DNA from: Orbilia blumenaviensis
Taxonomy: Eukaryota; Ascomycota; Orbiliomycetes; Orbiliales; Orbiliaceae
Direction of reading: 5' to 3'
Assembly (NCBI GenBank): GCA_036872755.1
Contig: JAVHNS010000005.1
Span: forward strand, 558,001 to 622,000
Length of the DNA stretch: 64,000 bases
In this document: positions 22,770 through 33,990 of the stretch, in pieces
Numbering within the stretch: position 1 is the stretch's first letter
How the letters are laid out: each line of letters opens with the position of its first letter
The notes under the pieces: generated by a model
Seen by the model: only the letters and a program-made list of their open reading frames with translations
Databases searched by the model: none
Told to the model about the DNA's origin: nothing
Made by a program: the position numbers and the translations under genes

Positions 22770-25700
22770 AGCCAGAATGGATAATGTGTTTTATATACGA
22801 AAGGAGAACTGCCTTTCGTATTATTATTGATCGATCCAAGTCTTCCAAGTCGGGTTTTTATTGACGGTTTCGGTAATTCGCACAGCTCAGCTGACTTGGT
22901 GATGTGATGTGATGTGATGAGATGGTGTGATGTATTTAGTTTTGGTTGGATGGTAAAATAGAGAATGGTGAGGAGGAGAGATCAAGTCAGGACCCAAGGA
23001 AGCGGTATGCTCGACCTTAAGTATCAAGCCAGGAGAGATGGTGAACTTATAACTCCTCAAGGAGACGCTCTAGTGGGGATGGGCAGCGGAAAGTTATAGG
23101 AGACGAGAGGCCTATGCTTCGTTCCGAAAGTTTGGGACTGGGTCTCCTCCTTTCTAGGACCCCCTGGCACGAGTGTGGATCCAACTCAAGGCTCACTGGT
23201 TCCCTCCCACGCCAGTTTTGAAATCTCTCATGAAAATTTCTTCCTTGTACAAATTTGACTCCGGTGAGGGGCTAGTGATAGTCACGATTTTGCGAAAAGG
23301 GTCCTAACTCAAAATGGGGGTCACTCTAGAAAGCCGCAGCCAGAGGACCGTTTCCTGGCGGTTTGGCGTAAGGAAACGGCCAAGTGGAGGAGGTGTGGGA
23401 GACGAGGGCAAGGGTCTACCAAATTGATGGCGCCTTGGCAGTCAATTCAGTGATAGTCATGAATTTCCGGTAACGCACGGGGGATCGGCTTTGTTTAATA
23501 GCTAAAGAAAAGAATCTTCGTGTGCACTTTGTTTATTTCGCCCCGGAAGACCTCTTTTTCTTTTTGGCCATGAATGTAGATGGTGTCCGGGCCGAAGGCG
23601 ACGGTTATCGATAAATACGCCGTCGATGCATTCTGCATGCCCTGGCATTCCGATTTCGATGTTGACGCATGTTGTTGGCTGCAGAATCTAGACTGCAATA
23701 ACATGGATTCGCATACCCCCTCTCTGATGAACGACCCCCATCTATGTAAATAAATGCATTTGGGCCTCGCTTTTGGTAACTCTGGCACAATTTAGCATGC
23801 TCGGGATGGGAAAGCCACCCCTGGTCACTATCCTTGAACTGCATATGCATCCTCGATTCCGGTCCTTTGTTCAAATTGCAGCGCTAAAGAGGACGGTGTT
23901 GGCCGTGGGATATCAGGGTGAGGAAACGAGAAGTGAACCAGGCTTGTGCCAATAAATTCCCAGATTTTGAGAAGGAGGTGAGCCACAGTCCCGAGGAACC
24001 AGGAATCAGATCCACTTAGCATCTCGCCTAGCGACCCATCCATGCTCGGGGAACCGGACAAACCCCTTTGTTGGGTCCGTTTCGGCGAGCCCAGTTGGAA
24101 CTAACAACCTCGGATCCACCGGGTATTCGCTAAATTCCCTGACTCTCTGTCTCAGGACGGCAGGTGGTGAAGGACTAATGGGCGGACTGGTCATTAGGGC
24201 TCTTTCCTGAGGGTTTCGCGTTAGGCAATCAGCAAATGATATTGAAGCGGAATCCCCATTCCCGGCGGGTGGAGCCACGGGACGTTGCTCTTGAACCCGA
24301 ACCATGACAGAATGCTGGGATTCCTCGTCAAATTTGCATCGTCGTGCTCGATAATGCTTCAACATTAGATCATGAGGCAGAGATTTCAGTTCCAAAAAAC
24401 AAGGTCAGAACCGGCAGAAGGGTTGCCTTGAGTGGGCCGATACCAGTAGCAATATCAGAAGACAATAAGATATAATATAATGTATCATGATACAAAAAGC
24501 GTCCCGCCAGACTGGCTGGCTGGAAATCCGAGTTCGCTGTTGCTGGAAAGTCTGGTTAATAGGCAATGCATGGGTGAGACGATTGTTCTCGAGATGTGTT
24601 GCGGGGGTCAGATCTAGACCCTGTCGCCGATCCTCTGCCGAATTTGGGGGTGCGCTGTACGCCCCCAAAGTGACAGCCATTCGTCGCCGACAGTACGCAT
24701 ACCCAGGTAACGTATGTACATACTTAGTATGCATCGCACGAGTGCGAGTACGAGTAGTGTAAGCCGATATCTCAATATGACCAGTATGGCCGATCTCGAA
24801 ATAACCGCGGGGCTGTTATGACCCTCATCTTCTGGGCGGCATCTAACTATTTTCTGGTGATGTTGCATTGCCCATGTCGAGGCCAAAGCCTCCTGACGAC
24901 AGCGAGATAAACAACACACAATGCAATATGAGCGCTTCTCCCACTTACAGTAGCAGAGCGAGTCGACTTTTCCAAGCCAAGACCCTCGAGGATCAATCAA
25001 TCAATTGGTCTGCAAGTGGTTTGGCAAAATTTGGCTACATTTACTTCCAAGCACGGGTTTTGCGCCCTTTTGAATCACCATTGGATTCATCCTGTAACCT
25101 CCCACGTCCGGGATTTCATTACCTTTGGAAATCTAACTTAAGATAGCGCCTATCCATTCTGCTGGACCCTCGGCTCGATATCATTATCGAACCGTCCCGC
25201 CTGGCTGGTGGTGCCCAGGCTTCCAGGAATGTCTGCTATCCACACCTCCTCGTTCAATTGGCCCGGAACCAAGATCCCCAGATCTATGTCTCAGTAGGAT
25301 CCAATCTCACCTATCAACTCTCATCTTTCCAAATACTTTATTTGTGAAGTGGAGGCTACGTTGCCCACAGGTTGCAGGAGGCTGAGCCCAAGTTGTTGGT
25401 TGGAGAGGTATCTTGAGATCTAGACCCCCAAATACCTTTCCAGAAAGGTTTAGCCTGTTTTTGCATCCAGACGTAATAAATATGATGTTCTGGGCCCCTT
25501 ATGGAAATTGTTTCCGAAAGGCTCGGATCACGGCCTTCAGGTATCGTCATTGAGCAGCCTTCAAGCCATTCAATACTGGACTGTGGGTATATATTTCAGT
25601 GAACTCACTGAGATGGTGATAAAGCCTTAAACAGGTGGCCGGGATGGGCGTTTGCTAGGATAAACTTTATCTATTGCCTAGACTAGTATTGTTGACCGTG

Positions 25701-27059
25701 ACGAATCTTAAGCATTCGAATCAATGGGACAAAGATACGAAAGTTGGATCCCGAGTATTAATTATATTTATTTTAATCTAGGGCTAGATAGACGTCATCT
25801 GAGTGGTTCTGTTCTTAATTACGGAGTACTACGACACACCAGTCCGACAGCCGGTTCCTATACCTTCTTAATACATTGGAATTTGGACCTGGCCATGTGT
25901 CTGTTGGCCAGGTTCATCAGCGGAGTCCCAACGTGCCAAGGTGCTGGCGGACTGCGTGGCTTGATAGTGCAGATACATAAATTACATACAGGCCATATCG
26001 ATCGACATGTTCTTTTGAGAAAAGTAAGCGGGTCCCGGGGCATGCATCCAGCCAATACGGCAAATAGTGTATGAATCTAGAGAAACTGAGCGATGTATAT
26101 TCGGGCTCCAGCGGCGTCCAGAATTGCATATATCAAGGCCGACAAAAATCCGGCACTAGCTGTATGCCAACGTGTACAGCTGGATTGCATACGTACCAGA
26201 CTAGCACTTGTCTATTCGCCAAATTCACCACAATTGCTTTTCGGCGTAATATTCTAATAGAGTTGCCACTCGTGGCGTTCTTCCTCACATCCCACTCCTT
26301 TCGACCTCCAAATTTAAGTCGGTTTAATTACGGTACGGCCGCGCTTGGGTCGATGCCCAGCACAGTACTAGTGGACGTATATTCATTATATCGGCGGCGT
26401 ATGATATTAATCTACGTAGAGTATTAGAGTATCAAAGGTGGGTAAAATCAAACCACAAAGTTCTTAGACTTGATATCCTAAATAGTTTAGCGTATCCTCA
26501 GCTTAGCCTCCGAACCCGAGGGCATCGGCCCGCGTGCACATGCACAAATTCAACAATCCCGTTCCATACGCTAAATATGGAAGAGCGAAGGAAATTTTGG
26601 GTTGTGGGGTAAGATAGTCTTGATTGTATTGCGTAATCCGGTTTTTCTCTCTCTTGATATTAATAGTTAGGCTTATAAGTCGGGACTGTCGGCTGGTTTA
26701 CAGGACCAATGAGAGCTCGAAATCTAAATACCGCATTAGAGCATTCTGGCAACTAACATCCCGAATGCAAATTCGGCTTCAAATGAGAAGCAACATTCCT
26801 GATATTCTGCAGCTGTGCAGATCTACCTACATTTTGGTACAAACGTATGCGATGTTTGACGTCTGGATTATTTGGTAGGCAGTAGGTCAAGCAACAAAAG
26901 CGAGAGGCCCTTCTACAGCTCTGCTATTTATTAATGCTATATATCCCCCAAAGTTTTAAAATTTTTATACAACAATATCAAGAAATCTATCTCTGAATAT
27001 TATTCATAGTTCAACATTACTCTAATTCATCCCAAGAAATTTCGCTCTTATCTACCAAA
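22770..27059. other. Intergenic, no gene assigned
   Basis: The region begins with the promoter of the 22-kb gene. Minus-strand open frames between 23495 and 24395 abut in different frames (for example EMLSGSDSWFLGTVAHLLLK at 23828-24061). They could be exons of an unrecognised gene, but no reliable chain was found. The remainder, 24.4-27.0 kb, shows only scattered short frames. Confidence 0.35.
26938..26945 (+). promoter_or_regulatory. TATA-like element of inhibitor gene A
   Basis: A TATATATC motif about 120 nt upstream of the first ATG of the first I66-type gene. It sits in AT-rich sequence, so the call is weak. The two paralogues downstream have similar motifs at comparable distances. Confidence 0.35.
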
Positions 27060-27625
27060 ATGTCCCTTGAACACGGCCTATATTCCATTAAAGCCAAGCA
27101 CAATGCCTATAGCGTGGGACGATACATTGTAGAAGACCGATCACTTCTCCCAAAGAGAGTTCTAGGTTTATCAGAGGATGCAATTGGTGGTCGACCTCCC
27201 GTATGGGAAATCGAAAAAACCGACGATGACAAATACATCATGAAGGCCTTAGGCTCACCCGTTGGGATTTTACATGGGAAATTGTTCGCGTTTTTAATAG
27301 ACATGGACGAACAACAGCCTACTCACTGGGTGTTGAAAGCTCACACCCAACATGGCGAGGACGTGTATAGGTAAGCTAGTTGTTGCTCCCGAACACCGCC
27401 TATTGTGATATTGAGCAAAACTAATTTGTTTAGCATTGAAAATGCGAGTGGTGAAGGATGGACTGTCACCGATGAGGAAGACTCACAGGTTAGTACCAAT
27501 ATCTTGATCAATTAATCGACCAAATTGCAGGGGAAAAATGATTGACAAGTAAACCATAGATCGAGATCTCTCCAGTTGATGGCGCCCCCACCCAACTCTT
27601 CGAAGTGAAGTCGGTTACAGACTAG
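27060..27625 (+). CDS. Beta-trefoil protease inhibitor, I66 (cospin/cnispin) type, copy A
   Basis: Predicted cytosolic 143-residue beta-trefoil of the MEROPS I66 type, whose studied members inhibit trypsin-like serine proteases. The exons are 27060-27370, 27434-27488 and 27560-27625. The start MSLEHGLYSIKAK, the signature SVGRYIVEDRSLLPKRVLGL and the blocks PPVWEIEKTDDDKYIMKALG, LFAFLIDMDEQQPTHWVL and SIENASGEGWTVTDEE follow the order seen in fungal I66 proteins. The last strand is LFEVKSVTD. There is no signal peptide. It is the first of three same-strand paralogues. The second intron is phase 0 and the first is phase 2, positions shared with copies B and C. Reactive-site loop residues cannot be assigned with confidence. 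Confidence 0.85.
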
Positions 27626-29169
27626 GGAATATGATAAGACTCTATCAAGAGAGTGCTGTACTCTAGCCTCTAACGGAAATTTTCCATCTTGACGTGTATG
27701 TATGCGAGGGAGGGGTTGGCTGGCAACAATGCATGAAAGGGGAAAAAAAATAAAAAATATAGTGGTTTTTAATAGCTAAAGATCCTGTGATACTCGCGTA
27801 ATTGTGGTGCTGCTGAAACGGCAGGTTGTGAGTTCGGGTTCGAAGTATAAAGCCTTTTGGAACCCTAATGTATGACTTATCACATAGTGTCCATGAAAGC
27901 AAGGACTCACAACTCTTTTAAGATAGCAGCTGAAAATTAAATATATTCCAAACTCTGGCTCACAAGTTCCCGCCCTAGGCTGCCCTGTCCGCGTCTAAAT
28001 TTTTTTCCATGTAATCTAAATCCAATACTTCTGAGGTTCTGACTTTCTTGCATGCGTGAGAACTTTTGAGGTCACAGAATTTTTCTTCGGAAATTTTACC
28101 TTCTCGCTAATTATTTCCCCGAACAAATGCCAACCTTCGTTAATGTCTTCACCCCATGTAGTGTATCACTTCTGAGAATGCCCAAGAATCAAGGGCAGAA
28201 AAATTACATGGATGTAGAACAGCGCACGCAATGACAAGAATCTGATCCTTTTCCGAGTTCTTGCAGTTTCTACCTAAGAACCCGCATGCATGCCTTGCCA
28301 AACAAAGGCACTGGCTCCAATCTAGCTAGGCTGTTCTTAGACTAGATCGCTGGACCCATCTGCAGTGCTTGTGCAGGCAAGTGGAAACAAGTATTCCAAC
28401 TTTTATGCACGCGTTCAGTGTTGGTAGGCACTTTGGAGATCTCGAGATCGCACTCGGGCATTGGATATCGCGCCCACCATGATCGACGCTGATCTTAACT
28501 ACTTTTTAGGGATCTATAAAATTCCAGATTATTAAGTTAAATCTGGGAATTTCTGAGTTTCCATAGGTCCTCATCTGGAAGGATATGATATAGGGTTTGA
28601 AGGGTTCTTAATTTTAGGAAATGTCCCAACACCTGCCCAGGTATATCGTCTTTTGGTTAGAAGTTGCACACCAACAAGAAACCACATATAAATTCGAGTC
28701 TTGTCTAACATATTAACGTATAACAATGTGGGCATATCACGAACTGGACGTATTATGCGGCTAGTTATCTCCCAGTGCTACCGTATCCGACGATCCAAAA
28801 TATTTAGCTAGAAAACTCCGGATATCCACGTTCCAGTTCTGATGTCACCAAAACGTAATTGATAATCCGTCTAGCGATGTTAGGTAGACGCCTAGGGCCA
28901 AATACCATACTTAAAATCTCAAACTCCGTATTATATACGAGTATGTAACCCCCCCAATTGCTTAATGGATCATGTCGTTTTGTACTGGTATACATAGAAG
29001 GTCAAACCATTGCCAATAAAATAGTTATCGTCGATACAATATCAACCGGGGCTTAAACATATCAGAATATTAAGCCCAATCCCATATATATCATTCTCTT
29101 GTTCTAGGACATATTGCACGGAAAGGGAACCTCCGTAATTAACAATCTACGCACAAACTATATCGTAGA
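27626..29169. other. Spacer between inhibitor copies A and B
   Basis: AT-rich, with no open frame of coding character. I saw no remnant of a further inhibitor copy by eye. Confidence 0.4.
29083..29090 (+). promoter_or_regulatory. TATA-like element of inhibitor gene B
   Basis: A CATATATA motif about 80-85 nt upstream of the ATG of copy B, in a position matching the TATA-like motif of copies A and C. Confidence 0.35.
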
Positions 29170-29865
29170 ATGTCCCTAGAAACGGGTATTTATTTCATAA
29201 CTTCAAACTACTCGAACGGGGCCGTAGGGAGGAATACCACCAACGATGGGGAACATGTCTTCAGTCTCCCTCCTTTCTCTAACCCCCAGAAGTGGGAGAT
29301 TGTAAAGCTCCGGGACGGCTACAGCCTTCGCCTTGGAGGACACCAGACTGCTGAACTGAACGGTATGGTTCATGCCCTGACTCACGACCAGCCGATAACC
29401 GAGAATTGGGATATTAAACCCCACGAGCAGCACGGCCCAAACATCTATACGTGAGTACAGGCCCTCTTACGCCGACGCGGCCATAAAATCGGATTGCATT
29501 GCATAGCGTAAAGCTGATGATTCTATTACTCTTTTGGAAACCGGTAGAATTGAAAAGCTCGACGGCTCGCTCGGCTGGGTTATGGCCGCCGATGAAGCCT
29601 TTGCGCCAGTAAGTTTCACCATAAAAAAAAAAAAAAAAAAAATATGTATATATTTTTTTTGATATCCCCGATTGGAATGAGGGGCAGAGGGGCAATTGCG
29701 AAATGCCGAAGCCGAAAACAGTCTTTGCTTTTAAAGGGTTCAAATAACTGACCGGATGCCGACTGGTGTTAGATTTCCGTTCAGCCAATCTTCGCCACCG
29801 AAAGCCTTCCACCACGCTACCTGCCGCCGTATCTCTTTCAGATAACAAAAGTCGATCGAGATTAG
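29170..29865 (+). CDS. Beta-trefoil protease inhibitor, I66 type, copy B
   Basis: The 144-residue paralogue of copy A. The exons are 29170-29450, 29548-29608 and 29773-29865. It opens MSLETGIYFITSNYSNGAVG, but the RSLLPK-type signature of A and C is replaced by a diverged stretch, GEHVFSLPPFSNP. Further blocks are KWEIVKLRDGYSLRLGG, MVHALTHDQPITENWDI, IEKLDGSLGWVMAADE and the final LFQITKVDRD. The divergence suggests altered specificity or relaxed constraint. The intron phases equal those of copy A. The second intron carries an A20 run (29623-29642) and a T-rich stretch, which makes it longer (164 nt). Confidence 0.82.
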
Positions 29866-31950
29866 CATCCCCAAAATTTTGAAAGCAAGTGTGGCCTGAT
29901 AGTGGTTCTGATTGACGATATTAAATCATGTATAATGGTAAATTAGTGGTAAAAAGCAAGACGATAGTATGAATAATAAGAATGGGGATTTCCTAGTGGG
30001 TGATCGTCTATTTCCTTGAGCGGTACTTCGGTTTGGATATTGGTTCTTTTTCGGAAGAATATAATGCGACGAAACCTAAACCGGCGTTTCTAGTGCACTA
30101 TGGACAATCCAAAGCTCGATTAGCTCTCTTAACTAAAGCATTTAGGGAAAAGGTTAAAATCTATAGCCAGATATGGCTCAGGAACGTATATTTAGTAGTG
30201 TAGTTGCCGGTGATGTTCGCTTGTAAATGGGCCCTGGTTCGGTTCTTCGACACAAAACTGTCCGGGTGACCGCGCAACGTCGGCCGGCTAACCATTGATA
30301 TCCCAACTTTAAAAGCAAGCACGCCCACAAACCCCAAAGTTCATGGATACATCCGGACGCATCGAGGGCTCCGGTCCGTGGGATGGAGGGCTCACACCGG
30401 GAGGATACCCTTGAACCTGCAGGAAAACCTACCAAAGTACACGTGTGGGCAGTGGAGTAAGTTGTAATAAAAAGCACGTGTAGTCGATGGCATGCAGAAA
30501 AAAGCCACCGACCCAGAGCGAGGGAATTCTTAAGCCAACAGAAACCTTAATACGATGTTTGGATCCAGATTCGTGTGTAGGCCCCCAATTCAATGCACCG
30601 TCTCAAACGGCCCTTTATTTGGTGACAGTATTGCCAAAGAGTGTGCCGTGCTTTGTCACAATACAGACGACCTGGCTGCTTAGCATCTAGCCTCTCTGCG
30701 GCGGCGCAACACTTGTGTTCTCTGCTTTCCTTCCCAAGTCACAACACCGCCTGTAGAGAAAACTACGAAATGAGGTTAGATGAGGACCCTGCATATGGCA
30801 CCCACCTGCATATAAGCATCGTTATATCGCTCCATACTTGCCAACCTCGTTGCCTCGATACTTAAGGTTTCGGAGTAATTCTAGGCGATTTCTTTTTGGC
30901 CTTGAGGCAAATCGAGATACGAGTTGTATGTAAGATATTGATGTGCCGTCTTAAGATGTCCGTTAGTATACATCAACTAGGATTTCGAGACGGACTGGGT
31001 CAGAAAGGGTTGAAGGAGACCCACGTGTATGCGCGTAGTAAAGTTTTAAACATTTTTCGCCTTTATTGTCGAGTTCACGTGCTTTCAAATTTCTGTTTTG
31101 GAATTGATTATCCTCTCTTCGAAGCTCGAGCTCTAGGCAGATGTTGGGCGAGTTCGGGAGTTGAGGGAGCCGAAGCTCGTGACATCTTAGCTGTTCGTCG
31201 CATTTGCTTACCTCACTTCGGGATTATTGTAAGCCTTCTAACGTTATAACCATTTAGATTCAGGCGTCCGGCCCGAATATAGTTACACAAGTTCTCGGCT
31301 GACAAGCGATCGTCCACCAATACCCCCCTTGCGGAGAAGACAGGAGAGCATATGAGGGATTAACATCGCTTGGCTGTAACATTATAACATTACACTACAT
31401 CCAATACTTTCATAGGTGGTATATTCGATCCTGGCCGAGCACTTCATGGCATTTGTCAAACGGGATTCTTTGCTAACTCGAGTAAATTCTGGCAGAACTA
31501 CCCCGGATTTTAGCAACGAAGGATAACGTTACCGGGGCTGGATGAGCTGTTATAATGTTATCATGACGCGATATTGGTCTTTCCTCCCGCTCTTCTCGTC
31601 GAAGATTAGTTATTCCATCCATAGAACTATGGCAGACGTTGCATTGCAAAAAAGATGGCAAATCTTGCGCGATTCCTTAATCGCATAATTCAATTGGAGG
31701 GGATACCAGCGGGCAATGCAATGAAGCCCATTGGCATCAACCGAAGGGTGATATAATCCATGCTCCTTTGCCAACAAAATAACCAATTTCTTGTCATTTT
31801 ATTTCTGGATAAAAAGATCCCCTGAGAACACACATATATAAGACCCATACTCGTATGCCTTCCTTCATCTCACCTCGCCGGTAAACCGTGAAATTTCCAG
31901 GAGCGTTCCCTCTTTAATTACAATTATATCTTTTAAAAAGAACAGTCAAT
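29866..31950. other. Spacer between inhibitor copies B and C
   Basis: Two kilobases without a recognised gene. A 117-codon frame at 30896-31249 (+) has no domain. No degenerate inhibitor exon was noticed. Confidence 0.35.
31835..31842 (+). promoter_or_regulatory. TATA box of inhibitor gene C
   Basis: A TATATAAG motif about 110 nt upstream of the ATG of copy C, followed by a pyrimidine-rich leader. This is the best formed of the three TATA-like motifs in the cluster. Confidence 0.5.
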
Positions 31951-32769
31951 ATGTCGCCAACTTATCCAGCTCCAGCACCAGTTCTCCAAAGTGGAGAATA
32001 TATCATTACCAGTGTATCTACTGGCCTTAAAGTTTCCCGAACCCTTGCTGAGGACAAATCTCTTCTTCCGAAGAAGGTTGTTATCCTTCCGGCTAAGGAA
32101 CAGGCATCTACGGTATGTTGATCTTTCCGTATATCTATCGTACACCCCGGAACACAGTTGATTTCACTGTAATTTCCATTGGGTTTATGAAATCATAAAG
32201 AACTAAAAAATACATTCTCTGATCTTGCTAGTGGGAAGTAACGAGGAATCGTGATGGAACCTATACTTTGAAGAACAAAGGCAGCCCAGTCGTAGAAATC
32301 GATGATCTACTCTTTGCCCAATTAACAGGTCCACCACTCGAGACCCGCTGGAAAATCTCGTCCGTATATTGGCAGGGTTCTGATCAATGGATGTAAGGGA
32401 TACAAAACATCAAGCCCCCTTAAACCCATACCCTGGCCGACTAAACATGTTAACAACAAATGCTTGAATCTCATTAGTATCGAGAACCTTTCCGGTAGTG
32501 ATGGATGGTTGCTTAACGCAGCGACCGGGCCTGCGAAGGAGTACAAACAGGTATTTATATTTATCTCCCGGGGTATCGGGATCCCATATGCACAATGCAT
32601 GTACATTGCATTTGTGTAACTAGGCTTGACCATAGCTGACTCTGATGCCATCGTACCCGCACGTTCTTAGATTGATGTTGGGCCGCTGATCGCAACACTG
32701 TCGCTTCCCCCGCAATACCCTGCAAACGAACGATTCCGCTTCACGAGAGTTAGGGCCACCGTTGGCTAG
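31951..32769 (+). CDS. Beta-trefoil protease inhibitor, I66 type, copy C
   Basis: The 164-residue member of the inhibitor trio. The four exons are 31951-32112, 32232-32392, 32478-32550 and 32671-32769. After a short Pro/Ala-rich head (MSPTYPAPAPVLQSGEYIIT) it shows the best-kept signature, TLAEDKSLLPKKVVILP, then WEVTRNRDGTYTLKNKGSPV, LFAQLTGPPLETRWKIS, IIENLSGSDGWLLN and RFRFTRVRATVG. It has an extra phase 0 intron just before the WEV strand. The other two introns sit at the positions used in A and B. It lies about 1.2 kb upstream of the NLR gene on the same strand. Confidence 0.85.
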
Positions 32770-33990
32770 CACTAGGCGTTGTTTACCTAGGTATATATCA
32801 ATTCACGAGGTGGTTTGATGAAATTTGTGTTACATAGGCAGGGTTTTCTAGACAATTCACAATGGCCAATTGTTACAATAGTTGTGCAAACTGTCTGCTA
32901 CTTATAAAGTATTGGAGCTAATGAATATTGTATTACAACGGCCCTGCTTGGCGTTGAAAGAAATTGATAATAGACCAAGGGCTCCTTCAGGATCAGGACT
33001 TGTAGTCGTTGTCTTAGCTTACTTACTTGATTAACTCGGTACCTCTGGGCATGAGACAAACTTCCATTCTTGACATTTATTTTTTTTACCGTTGCCAATA
33101 GTTGAAATTGCTGTTGGTGAATTTGATAAACCTTAAATCGGCATAGTGATGTTTACACACAAAACTTCTAAAGGAAGAATGATTTTTTGCGATGCAGGCG
33201 TCTCTGAAGTACAGGGGGTCCTTTGCAAATACACCGAACTTCCTATGATACTTAGGTATGGAATTATGCAAAAACAGTTCTACGCCCACGGTGAGCGGGT
33301 TGTTTCTTCTATGACTTTCTGTGGTCTTGGTGTCTATGCGTATCTGCAGTCTCGTGACCAGCTGGCCAGGCTGCAGGAGCTGGTTGCAAGACTGTTGCTG
33401 GAGGCTAAATTTCACAGTCGAGTTTAACCGCAGCGACAACTTCAATCTAGTGTACTTATTTACTTAAATGGACTGGTTGGTTAGTGGGAAGTAAAAAGAC
33501 GCTGTAAGCTAAAATCATAAAGCTATAAAAAATAGATTGTAGCCGGCCGCCATCTGGGACTGAGACTAGTTGACGTCCTAAGCTAATATTATATGTTTAA
33601 AAAATAATATAAAATGCATATATGCGCTGTAGAAGCTTTATACACAGAACCAAAGGCATACATGAGCGGTGTTATGCACATAGGATTTTTTTCCGTTTGA
33701 CCCCTCATAGTAAGATCATGGTGGGATACGGGTTGAGGCTTGGCATTTGGGGTTCTAATTAATGTTTGTGAATTTAGACCCATCAAATCAAAGTGAGGCG
33801 GTGCATGCTTTTCGTAAACGACCCCGCAGGACATGTCGAACAACGCTGACCAAATCTATAGATCCGCTTGATAACGGTGAACTAAGAGACAGGCATTTTA
33901 AGATAAGCTACGCGACTGGTCTACAGGGCAAATCTCTTATTTTTTATTCTCTCTCTTTCATGGAAAAATATATATCTAGGAAAAGATTCG
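32770..33990. other. Spacer between inhibitor C and the NLR
   Basis: AT-rich. Overlapping open frames on both strands at 33086-33445 are about 100-119 codons long and without domains. No gene is assigned. Confidence 0.35.

Noticed and set aside
33086..33445. Opposed open frames on both strands upstream of the NLR
   Set aside because: The two translations overlap almost fully and neither shows a family motif.
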